NCBI GenBank assembly: GCA_913009205.1
Contig: CAJVYC010000001.1
Span: 310,001-374,000 of the forward strand
DNA from: an uncultured Fluviicola sp.
GTDB lineage: Bacteria > Bacteroidota > Bacteroidia > Flavobacteriales_D > Crocinitomicaceae
Direction of reading: 5' to 3'
DNA: 64,000 nucleotides
Position numbers and translations under genes: made by a program
The notes under the pieces: generated by a model
Told to the model about the DNA's origin: nothing
The model's database searches: none
The model's input: the letters and a program-made list of their open reading frames with translations, nothing else
In this document: piece by piece, positions 43,103 to 50,911 of the stretch
Numbering within the stretch: position 1 is the first letter of the stretch
Layout of the letters: each line of letters opens with the position of its first letter

Positions 43103-46100
43103 TTAAACTTCTACAGTTTCAATTACTTCTGGTTCTGGTTCTTTTAATCCTTTCTTGCTCTTCTTAGAAAAGTCAATCAAGATTGGTGTTGCGATACATA
43201 CTGAAGAGTAAGTACCAACGATAACACCGATCATAAGAGCGAAGATGAATCCTTTAATTGCTCCACCACCAAATAGGAAGATAATTAACAAAACAATGAA
43301 CGTTGTCATCGATGTATTGATCGTTCTCGATAATGTAGAATTCAATGATCTATTAATTTCATCATTCTCATTTGTATTCTTATTCATTCGTAGGTTTTCA
43401 CGAATTCTATCAAATACAATCACGGTATCATTTATGGAATAACCAATTACCGTTAGAATAGCGGCAACGAAGGCTTGATCGATATCCATGTTAAATGGAA
43501 GGATGCCGTGGAACAATGCAAAGATCCCGAGTACCAAGGTAACATCATGGGCCATCGCGATAATCGCTCCCGTTGAATATTGCCATTTTCCGAATCGTAA
43601 TAAGATGTAGGCAAAGATGATTAACAATGAAATCGCAACCGCAAGCATAGAAGATCCCAGTAGCTCATCAGAAATTGATGAAGTAACACTTCTTGATTCC
43701 TGAATCTCTGCTTTTCCAACTTTACTCTCTGACAAAGACAAACCTTCTTCAATTTTCTCTTTTACTTCTTCATTTGGATTCCCGTCCTTTTTAAAGTTCG
43801 TTGTAATCTCAAGGATAAAACTGTTTGATTTAGTTTTAACAGTTGTAGATGCTACTTTTCCATTTTCATCAACAAGAACTTTGTTCAAGTTCGCCTTGAT
43901 TAAATTACTGTGTCCCTCTGTTGAATTGTCAAATTTAATGGTATAGGAGTGACCTCCTGAGAACTCAACACTTGGACTTAACTCGCGAGTGAAAATTGCA
44001 GCAATACTTCCAATTACCAAAACTGCTGATAAGATATAGAAGGATTTACGTTTTCCAACGAAGTCAATTTTGAAGTTTTTGAACGCATTTTTTGTAAGCT
44101 TCGATTCGAAGTTGATTGTCTTACCTGATTTCAACCACCATGAGATACACAATCTTGTAATTACTAAGGCTGCAAATACAGATGTGAAAATACCAATGAT
44201 TAGAGTTGTTGCAAATGATTCAATTGCACCTGAACCGAATGACTTAAGAACAATCGCTGTTAATAAAGTCGTTACATTGGCATCAATAATTGAAGTCAAG
44301 GCTTTCTTAAACCCAGTGTCGATAGATGTTTTTAAATCTTTACCTGATGCTTGTTCCTCTCTAATTCTTTCAAAGATAAGTACGTTCGCATCAACGGCCA
44401 TACCAATGGTAAGAACAATACCTGCAATACCTGCAAGGGTAAGAACTGCTCCAAATGATGCAAGCGATCCGAAGATGAATAAGATGTTCGCGAATAGAGC
44501 GATATCAGCAACAATTCCAGCTTTACCGTAATAGAAAATCATATAAGCAAATACCAAAAGCAATGCGAATCCAAATGACATTAAACCAGCACGAGAGTTT
44601 TCAGCTCCAATAGTAGGTCCAACTTTAGATTGTTCCTTAATGATACATGGAGCTGGAAGAGCACCACCATTCAAAAGACCTGAAAGATCATTTGCTTCAT
44701 CAATTGTGAATGTTCCAGAAATCTCTGTACTTCCACCGTTAATAGCACCTTTCACGTTTGGAGCACTGTAAACAACACTATCCATTGTGATCGCTACTTG
44801 TCTTTCAATGTTATCGGCTGTCATTTGTGCCCATTTAGCACTTCCTTCTTCGGTCATGTCCACATTAACAGTAATGCTTCCGTTTTCAGAATCATACCCT
44901 GTAGAGGCTTTCTTAATGTCTTTACCGCCTACTTTTGCTTTACCATCAAGAGGTGTCTTAATCGCATATAGAAGGTATCCTGTTTCTTTGGTTTCAGGAT
45001 ATTTCATTGTTGCTGCATCCCACATAAACAATAAGTTCTTTGGGAACAAACCGGCAATATCTTTTCTTTGTTTTAACAGTTTCTCAACAGTAGCTCTGTC
45101 GTTCATCTTAACAAAGTATTGGTTTCCAAAAGGAACCATAAGAGACGCCAATCCTTTGAACCCATCAGCGCCTACTTTTAAAATTTCAGCCGTTACTTCA
45201 TCTTCTGCATTAGCTCTTAATGAATCAGGGATAAGTACTCCATTTTCATCAATCGAATCATTTGAAGCAGCGTCAGGAGTATCCTGTAAATCACTTGCTT
45301 TTAATTCTAGAGACATAGACAATTGATTTGCCCGTGTCATTACCCCTTGAATTGCTGAAAGGTCCCATGTTTCGTAGAATTGAAGGTTTGCCGTAGAAAC
45401 TAATTTAGCTGCCACAGTTGCCTCATCTTGAACACCTGGTAATTCAATGTAAATTCTATTATTATCTTCATCAATTTGAATGTTTGGCTGTGCAACTCCG
45501 AACTGATTGATTCGACGCTCCATAATATCCTTCACACCCTTCATTGAAGATTTTCTCTTATCCAACAAGAACTCAAAAACTTCGTCATCTGAAGAATTAC
45601 GATTCAACTCATCGATATCAGAGTGGTTCATATAACCCACTAGACTTTTGCCTGCATTCAATTCTTGATGCGCAGCAACAAACGTTTCAATGAAGTTACC
45701 ATCACCCGCTTCGCTATTTGCCTTTTTAAATGCTCTTTTGAATTCAATATCATTCTCGTTTCTGATGTAGTTCTTAACAAGGTCTGGAATAGAAACTTCC
45801 ATTGTAACACTCATTCCACCTACAAGGTCAAGCCCGAAAGCTAAACTGCGGTTTTTTACTTCAGCAAAAGTAGAACCAAGAAATACTGACTTGTCTGCCT
45901 TTCTAGATAGTTTAAAGTTGATGATATCAGCAACTGCAATTTCTTTCGATTCTGCCTTACTAAAGTCAATTGGATCTAAACTGTTAGGTAAGATCCCTAT
46001 GTTGTCATTCGCCTTCGATTTCTCGATTAGAATTTCAACCTCGGCTCTCGCCTCCTTCTCAGCTTGTTTCTCAACTCCGTTCGACACCCATGTAAATGAC

Positions 46101-46165
46101 AACTGATAAATACAGATTACTGTAAGTAGTATTGTCAGAAACCAAAAAAATCCTTTATTACGCAT
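43103..46165 (-). CDS. secDF: Protein translocase subunit SecDF (fused)
   Basis: RND-type proton-driven accessory of the Sec translocon in the inner membrane, pulling exported proteins out of SecYEG. The 1020-residue protein is a SecD-SecF fusion as usual in Bacteroidota. SecD part: first helix (7-25), LGLDLVGGMSVTMEV, QFGVAQPNIQI, ITMDSVVYSAPNVKGAI, AVDANVLIFERIREE. SecF part: ELSPSVEFSGGHSYTI, GYSINDTVIVFDRIREN, STLSRTINTSMTT. The frame runs to 46228, but that start lies at the -33 element; ATG 46165 after the promoter is right. Confidence 0.96.
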   Translation of the reverse strand: MRNKGFFWFLTILLTVICIYQLSFTWVSNGVEKQAEKEARAEVEILIEKSKANDNIGILPNSLDPIDFSKAESKEIAVADIINFKLSRKADKSVFLGSTFAEVKNRSLAFGLDLVGGMSVTMEVSIPDLVKNYIRNENDIEFKRAFKKANSEAGDGNFIETFVAAHQELNAGKSLVGYMNHSDIDELNRNSSDDEVFEFLLDKRKSSMKGVKDIMERRINQFGVAQPNIQIDEDNNRIYIELPGVQDEATVAAKLVSTANLQFYETWDLSAIQGVMTRANQLSMSLELKASDLQDTPDAASNDSIDENGVLIPDSLRANAEDEVTAEILKVGADGFKGLASLMVPFGNQYFVKMNDRATVEKLLKQRKDIAGLFPKNLLFMWDAATMKYPETKETGYLLYAIKTPLDGKAKVGGKDIKKASTGYDSENGSITVNVDMTEEGSAKWAQMTADNIERQVAITMDSVVYSAPNVKGAINGGSTEISGTFTIDEANDLSGLLNGGALPAPCIIKEQSKVGPTIGAENSRAGLMSFGFALLLVFAYMIFYYGKAGIVADIALFANILFIFGSLASFGAVLTLAGIAGIVLTIGMAVDANVLIFERIREEQASGKDLKTSIDTGFKKALTSIIDANVTTLLTAIVLKSFGSGAIESFATTLIIGIFTSVFAALVITRLCISWWLKSGKTINFESKLTKNAFKNFKIDFVGKRKSFYILSAVLVIGSIAAIFTRELSPSVEFSGGHSYTIKFDNSTEGHSNLIKANLNKVLVDENGKVASTTVKTKSNSFILEITTNFKKDGNPNEEVKEKIEEGLSLSESKVGKAEIQESRSVTSSISDELLGSSMLAVAISLLIIFAYILLRFGKWQYSTGAIIAMAHDVTLVLGIFALFHGILPFNMDIDQAFVAAILTVIGYSINDTVIVFDRIRENLRMNKNTNENDEINRSLNSTLSRTINTSMTTFIVLLIIFLFGGGAIKGFIFALMIGVIVGTYSSVCIATPILIDFSKKSKKGLKEPEPEVIETVEV

Positions 46166-46197
46166 TTTGGTAATTAGTTTATTTATTATTAAGCCTG

Positions 46198-46228
46198 CAA
46201 ATATAGGCTTTACGTTTCTTAAAGTCAA
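46198..46228 (-). promoter_or_regulatory. Promoter of secDF
   Basis: On the minus strand TTG (46226-46228), 20 bases, then TATATTTG (46198-46205). The leader to ATG 46165 is about 26 bases. Confidence 0.75.
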
Positions 46229-46316
46229 TATTAAATTCGTCTATTTGAGGAAGAATATTTCTAGGCTTAAAAACGGGTTCGTTCTTACGCTTCCTTAACT
46301 TTCTTAAAATGCTTTA

Positions 46317-46770
46317 TTAGAGCTTTTTAATACTAACAAAAGCACAGGGGAGCCGCAAATTTCCAATGGATAAAATTTGCGCTAAAGCGCTAGCCTCAGT
46401 CATGATAAAGAAACCTGAAATTTCCGTATCACCTCCTTTTATTGCACCTCTAACATTAGGAGCGCTGATCACGATGTCATGCATGCAAATTGCTATTGTT
46501 CGCTCAGTATTACCAGATGTCATTGCAACCCATTCCTTATCTCCACCTGGTGTCATTTTGATGTTAACGGTATACTCTACCGTCTCACTATCCGAACCAG
46601 TAGTAGCTTCTTTAATATCATCTTGGTCAACTCTTGCCTTGCCATTTCTTGAAAGTTTACAAGGATGCAAAATATACCCATCTAAATTCCCGTTTTCATC
46701 TTTCACTTGACCCTTTGACCACTTGCACCTTAAATCCTTGTGAAGGAAATATTAATTTAAAGTGTTTCAT
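46317..46770 (-). pseudogene. Broken SecD periplasmic (P1 head) domain copy
   Basis: The frame 46317 to about 46750 reads LRCKWSKGQVKDENGNLDGY, TGSDSETVEYTVNIKM, ERTIAICMHDIVISAPNVRG and GGDTEISGFFIMTEASALAQ. It aligns along its length with secDF residues of about 390-520 (for example ITMDSVVYSAPNVKGAINGG), the P1 head region. A possible ATG at 46770 (MKHFKLIF) is out of frame by one shift, and the frame itself has only a GTG at 46706. It may be a partial duplication of secD or a decayed stand-alone gene for a SecDF-P1-head-type protein. Confidence 0.6.
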
Positions 46771-46810
46771 GCTAAATAACATTTGAGCGAATTTGAAATT
46801 TTAAATTCAC

Positions 46811-47812
46811 CTAAGTGCCAGGCACTTTTTCTTTGCCTAAGATTACGTGATTCCATATGGCTTTCATAAAACCGAGACCGTATCCAATCAATTGAATGTA
46901 ACTTGTAACGACCGCCATAGAACCAATCACAATACTTTTATTTTGAATACTCGCATCAATAAACAGTATCAAAACATGAGCCGGGATAGGCAAAAGAAAC
47001 AATGGTGACACAAAAATAGACAATAGAATTAAACTCAAAATTCCTACAACAAAAAAGGCTGGTGCGAAATGCAACCATTTTAATGATTCAGGATGTCTTT
47101 TATAAATTGTTATTCGAGCATAGCCAAAATTTGCAACTTGCTTTCTAAATTGACTCCAACTTGTACGTCTTTTGTGATATACATGTGAGCTTTTAAAAAG
47201 CGCTGTCGAAAACCCTTTTTTTTTAATTGTAATACTTAAATCCATGTCTTCACCGGCGGCTTTGGCTTTGGCGAATCGATAACTTGGAAAGCCTCCTGTT
47301 GATTCAAACACTTCTCTGGAAAACCCCATATTGAAACTTCTCGGATAAAATTTATCGAGTTTCTCCCCTCCTCCGCGGATCCCTCCTGTTGTAAAGAATG
47401 AAGTCATTGAATAATTTATAGCCTTCTGAAGATCGGTAAAACTTTCGTGCGCTTTATCCGGACCACCGAAAGCATCAACATACGTTTCCTTTAGATTATC
47501 AACTACAGTTTGAAAGTATTGCGGCGATAAAATACAATCTGAATCTAAGAAAATGCAATAGTTCCCTTTTGCTCTATCACAACCATAATTCCGGCTAATT
47601 CCAGGACCCGAATTTTCCTTGTAGAAATACTTAATATCCAAACGATCTTGATAGCATTTAACTACTTCATCGCTCTTTTCAGTTGAACCATCCTCAACGA
47701 TAACAACTTCGAAGTTTTTATTAGTTTGCGAAATGAGACTTTCGAGCAATTCCTCAACTTCAACGGGTCTATTGTATACGGGAATGATTAACGAAAATTC
47801 TAACTTTTGCAT
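46811..47812 (-). CDS. Glycosyltransferase family 2 with C-terminal membrane helices
   Basis: A 333-residue GT-A enzyme: FSLIIPVYNRPVEVEELL, FEVVIVEDGS, the nucleotide-sugar site CIFLDSDCIL (DxD), FNMGFSREVF, and GEDMDLSITIKKKGF with the catalytic-type acid. Two to three hydrophobic helices follow from about residue 250 (APAFFVVGILSLILLSIFV), anchoring it in the inner membrane. It probably adds a sugar to a lipid-linked glycan; donor and acceptor unknown. It is the last gene of the minus-strand run from 50866, after an 83-base gap. Confidence 0.88.
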   Translation of the reverse strand: MQKLEFSLIIPVYNRPVEVEELLESLISQTNKNFEVVIVEDGSTEKSDEVVKCYQDRLDIKYFYKENSGPGISRNYGCDRAKGNYCIFLDSDCILSPQYFQTVVDNLKETYVDAFGGPDKAHESFTDLQKAINYSMTSFFTTGGIRGGGEKLDKFYPRSFNMGFSREVFESTGGFPSYRFAKAKAAGEDMDLSITIKKKGFSTALFKSSHVYHKRRTSWSQFRKQVANFGYARITIYKRHPESLKWLHFAPAFFVVGILSLILLSIFVSPLFLLPIPAHVLILFIDASIQNKSIVIGSMAVVTSYIQLIGYGLGFMKAIWNHVILGKEKVPGT

Positions 47813-47895
47813 AAAATGGAGATCATTTACTTTTATTCGAGACGTAAATTTACAATTTTGAATTTATTCAACTTTAAAACGCATTGAAATTGAGG

Positions 47896-48576
47896 CTACT
47901 CCATACCGTGTTCTAGGTAGGTATAGTAAACTTCTGTACCTAGGATAACTGTGCTACTGGCAAATTGATAATAATTATCAACGAAATGCTTGTAAATCAA
48001 ACCTACATTTTTCGCGTAACCTTCATAATTGCGAACCGTATCAGTAAGCGATGTAAATTCATCAATTTCGACAACGAGTGTAGAATCGAATTGAACATTA
48101 TTGATCGTTGTATCATCGTGAATATCTCTGTAATAACAATCCTTCTCGCCCATTATATTATATGCATTTGCATTCCATTGCTTTAATAATGTTGGTGCAA
48201 AAACAAGTTTAATAATTCGTTGATTTTCTTCAGTTAATTCTGCTCGAATTCCGTCGTAAACTCCCGTCCAAAGATCTGTATAAATCCACGGATCACCTGG
48301 AGTATCTCGCTTATACCTTTTAAATTCTCGAGCAGTTCGCCCTTCATTATCAATGTATTCTCCTCCCCAAACCGTTTTCAATTGATACAATGTTGTATCA
48401 TGAACTTGAATTGCATCGTCGTGCTCTACCTCAACAACGTCATAAATAACGTAGCGGCCTTCTTTAAGTCCAAAATACTCGTAATGAAATTGTGGAGCTG
48501 GGTCTTGATTACATGAAGTAAAGATTACAACAGTAACGATAAGAACAATAGTAGATATAAGCTTGATTCGTTTCAT
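47896..48576 (-). CDS. Lipoprotein of unknown function
   Basis: A 226-residue lipoprotein with signal MKRIKLISTIVLIV and lipobox FTSC near residue 22. The mature part is rich in aspartate, tyrosine and beta-strand patterns (YVIYDVVEVEHDD, WTGVYDGIRAEL, VEIDEFTSLTDTVRNYEGYA) with no recognised family. It resembles the many small lipoproteins of Bacteroidota that form a beta-sandwich. ATG 48576 is preferred over 48585 because the signal peptide starts there. It lies 23 bases after the MORN-repeat gene, in the same direction. Confidence 0.6.
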   Translation of the reverse strand: MKRIKLISTIVLIVTVVIFTSCNQDPAPQFHYEYFGLKEGRYVIYDVVEVEHDDAIQVHDTTLYQLKTVWGGEYIDNEGRTAREFKRYKRDTPGDPWIYTDLWTGVYDGIRAELTEENQRIIKLVFAPTLLKQWNANAYNIMGEKDCYYRDIHDDTTINNVQFDSTLVVEIDEFTSLTDTVRNYEGYAKNVGLIYKHFVDNYYQFASSTVILGTEVYYTYLEHGME

Positions 48577-48599
48577 AATATACAAGACGAAACTAACGA

Positions 48600-49373
48600 T
48601 TATTTGGTTGTCATTGTGTATGGATTCATACCTTTCTTCTCCATTTCTTTGAGCATGTCTTCTAGTGGCTTACCATCTAATCTAAGTCCATAATAATAAA
48701 AAGCTTCGCCGAGTCTAGCACCTTTGGTATCGTAAGCAATTGCATAACCGTGCTTTCTTCCTGCGTCATACCTGTATGTTGCGGCGCGTTGTCCATTAAT
48801 GTGAAATTCTTCCCACGCTCCCGTTTGTTTGTTATTGGTATAATTTCCGCGAATCTTTACCTTTTTGGACAGGAAGTATTCTTTATACTCACCATGAAGC
48901 TCACCAGCTTTATATGTCATAATTGTTGCCACAATTCGTGATTTGTCACTTGGGTCTTCTGGAACAAAATAGATTTTCTTAATCCCATCCAACTTATCGT
49001 CTTTATAGGTCTCAGTATTACTTAATCTCCCAGACGGTGTGAAATTTTGCCAAACACTATCTTTTTTCAAGTTGTTGTATATCCCAATACTCATCGCTTT
49101 GCCAGTTGACTCATGGTAGAGATAAGCAACCGAACGTCCAGTTCTTAGAGCGTTGTGATTGACTACAGCTTTTGTTTTTGATGATTTATAGAAGTAGACA
49201 AATTTACCAACGGGCTTGTTATCTTTGAATTCACCGCGGTACATAAACACACGTGTTCCTGGATGTACTTTTTCCCACTTGCCTTGTTTTCGTCCTTTAC
49301 TATCAACTTGGTTGACTTGTGCAAAGCTGACAAATCCAATAAACGCAAAAAGAAATATAAGATTAAGTTTCAT
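48600..49373 (-). CDS. Exported MORN-repeat (YwqK-like) protein
   Basis: A 257-residue exported protein (signal peptide MKLNLIFLFAFIGFVSFAQ). The mature part consists of MORN-type repeats of about 22 residues: GRKQGKWEKVHPGT, YRGEFKDNKPVGKFVYFY, YKDDKLDGIKKIYF, YKAGELHGEYKEYF, NYTNNKQTGAWEEFHINGQ. YwqK-family proteins were once annotated as antitoxins, but no toxin lies here and no such role is implied. MORN repeats mediate membrane or protein contacts. The first 11 bases overlap the end of the HAD-phosphatase gene. Confidence 0.8.
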   Translation of the reverse strand: MKLNLIFLFAFIGFVSFAQVNQVDSKGRKQGKWEKVHPGTRVFMYRGEFKDNKPVGKFVYFYKSSKTKAVVNHNALRTGRSVAYLYHESTGKAMSIGIYNNLKKDSVWQNFTPSGRLSNTETYKDDKLDGIKKIYFVPEDPSDKSRIVATIMTYKAGELHGEYKEYFLSKKVKIRGNYTNNKQTGAWEEFHINGQRAATYRYDAGRKHGYAIAYDTKGARLGEAFYYYGLRLDGKPLEDMLKEMEKKGMNPYTMTTK

Positions 49374-49917
49374 TGTTAATTCGTTTCAAAAATTGATTTA
49401 AACTGTCAACCGTTAAATCGGCTTCTAAGCCAATTGGTTCTTCCGTTTTAATTCTTACTGTTAACATACCAATATTCTTGCCAAAAAGAATATCTGAATC
49501 AGTATCACCTATCATTATAGAGCGTTTGAATTCGATTTCTGAAAATTCCATTTTAGCCATATTGGCCATTTCTGGATTGGGTTTCCTTAAGTCGTCCTCA
49601 GCTCCTTTTAGATTCGGCGCAAAATAACATTTGTCAATTTTTCCTCCTTCTAAATGAACCCGATCACACATATAAGAATGAATTTCCAGAACGTTACGCT
49701 CCGTCATCAAACCTTTTCCAATTCCTTGTTGATTTGTGACTACAATGAGCCGGTTAAATTTTTTTGTGAGTCCTGCGATTGCCGATTCTACTCCTGGAAG
49801 AAATTTGAATTCGTCAACTTTGGTTATGTATCCTCCAAAAATACGCTCATTAATTACTCCATCACGATCGAGGAATAAAGTCCAAGTAGCGTCTATTTGC
49901 CAATCTTTAATCGACAT
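49363..49917 (-). CDS. HAD-IIIA phosphatase (GmhB/HisB-N-like)
   Basis: A 184-residue cytoplasmic phosphatase. HAD motifs: FLDRDGVINE (nucleophile Asp17, acid Asp19), VVTNQQGIGKG (motif II), LRKPNPEMA (motif III Lys) and SIMIGDTDSDILFG (motif IV). The length and sequence resemble D-glycero-D-manno-heptose-1,7-bisphosphate phosphatase or the histidinol-phosphatase domain, but the zinc loop cysteines (CPHHP and CxCRKP) are missing, so the substrate is open. Its location between GT2 genes suggests a role in making nucleotide sugars or heptose for surface glycans. It overlaps both neighbouring genes by 11 bases. Confidence 0.82.
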   Translation of the reverse strand: MSIKDWQIDATWTLFLDRDGVINERIFGGYITKVDEFKFLPGVESAIAGLTKKFNRLIVVTNQQGIGKGLMTERNVLEIHSYMCDRVHLEGGKIDKCYFAPNLKGAEDDLRKPNPEMANMAKMEFSEIEFKRSIMIGDTDSDILFGKNIGMLTVRIKTEEPIGLEADLTVDSLNQFLKRINNET

Positions 49918-50866
49918 TTATTTTCTTTTCTATCAAGTAGACATTTCTTCCAGAGGCATTTCTTCCAATAAGTTCAGCGATAAATCCTGCTAAAAAAAAT
50001 TGAGACCCAATAACCATGGCTGCCAAGGCGATAAAGAATTCAGTCCTATCTGCGATTAATTTCGCATTACTGTTTACAAATAATTTTTCGATACCGAGAT
50101 AAGCGAAGATTCCAAAACCAATGAAGAAAAGTATTGTTCCAATAATTCCAAAAAAGTGCATTGGTTTTTTTCCAAACTTCCCCATGAAAGCCACTGTCAT
50201 TAAATCGAGTGGTCCATTAATGAATCGATTCAATCCAAATTTGGTTGTGCCGTATTTACGAGCCTGGTGCTGTACAATCTTCTCACCAATCTTATTGAAA
50301 CCTGCGTATTTTGCCAATGGCGGAATGTAGCGGTGCATATCCCCATAAAGTTCAATACTCTTTACAACTGCATTTTTATAAGCCTTTAGACCGCAATTGA
50401 AATCATGTAATTTAATTCCAGTAATTACACGCGCTGCCCAGTTGTATAACTTCGTTGGGATTGTTTTTGTAATTGGATCAAACCGTTTTTTCTTCCATCC
50501 AGAAATCACGTCGTAATCCTCTTCAATAATTAAACGATGTAATTCAGGGATTTCATCTGGTGAATCTTGAAGATCAGCATCCATTGTAATAACAACCCTA
50601 CCTTGCGCCGCTTCAAAACCATTTTGCAAAGCTGCTGACTTCCCATAATTGCGTTGAAATTTAATTCCTTTGGCATTTTCATCCTTAGAATTCAACCCTT
50701 CAACAACCTTCCAAGAACCATCTTTACTGCCGTCATCGATGAACAAAATCTCATAAGAGAAATTATTTTCTTTCATTACTTTTACGATCCAAGAATGCAA
50801 TTCAGGAAGGGATTCCTCCTCGTTAAGTAAAGGCACAACTACGGAGATGTCATATTTTAATTCCAA
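49907..50866 (-). CDS. Dolichyl-phosphate-mannose-synthase-like glycosyltransferase (GT2)
   Basis: GT2 enzyme of the DPM1/GtrB type, loading a sugar onto a polyprenyl phosphate. Motifs: ISVVVPLLNEEESLPEL, YEILFIDDGSKDGSW, FQRNYGKSAALQNGFEAA, VVITMDADLQDSPDEIP (DxD), FNCGLKAYKN and YGTTKFGLNRF; two membrane helices lie near the C-terminus (GIIGTILFFIGFGIFAYLG; FIALAAMVIGSQFFLAGFI). The frame opens with TTG 50890, but that codon is inside the TATATTTG box (50888-50895). The next in-frame start candidate, TTG 50866 (MELKYDISVVVP), fits family starts. Start choice uncertain. Confidence 0.82.
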   Translation of the reverse strand: MELKYDISVVVPLLNEEESLPELHSWIVKVMKENNFSYEILFIDDGSKDGSWKVVEGLNSKDENAKGIKFQRNYGKSAALQNGFEAAQGRVVITMDADLQDSPDEIPELHRLIIEEDYDVISGWKKKRFDPITKTIPTKLYNWAARVITGIKLHDFNCGLKAYKNAVVKSIELYGDMHRYIPPLAKYAGFNKIGEKIVQHQARKYGTTKFGLNRFINGPLDLMTVAFMGKFGKKPMHFFGIIGTILFFIGFGIFAYLGIEKLFVNSNAKLIADRTEFFIALAAMVIGSQFFLAGFIAELIGRNASGRNVYLIEKKINVD

Positions 50867-50887
50867 ATCAACTACTTTAGATATGGA

Positions 50888-50895
50888 CAAATATA
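50888..50895 (-). promoter_or_regulatory. -7 box of the glycosyltransferase/HAD/MORN operon
   Basis: TATATTTG on the minus strand. It overlaps the upstream TTG of the GT2 frame and so rules it out as start. The mRNA probably begins near 50880 and carries genes down to about 47896. Confidence 0.5.
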
Positions 50896-50911
50896 ACTAA
50901 TCCAAACGTGC

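Noticed and set aside
48600-49373. YwqK-like protein as an antitoxin
   Set aside because: No toxin gene is adjacent; the sequence only shows MORN repeats and a signal peptide.
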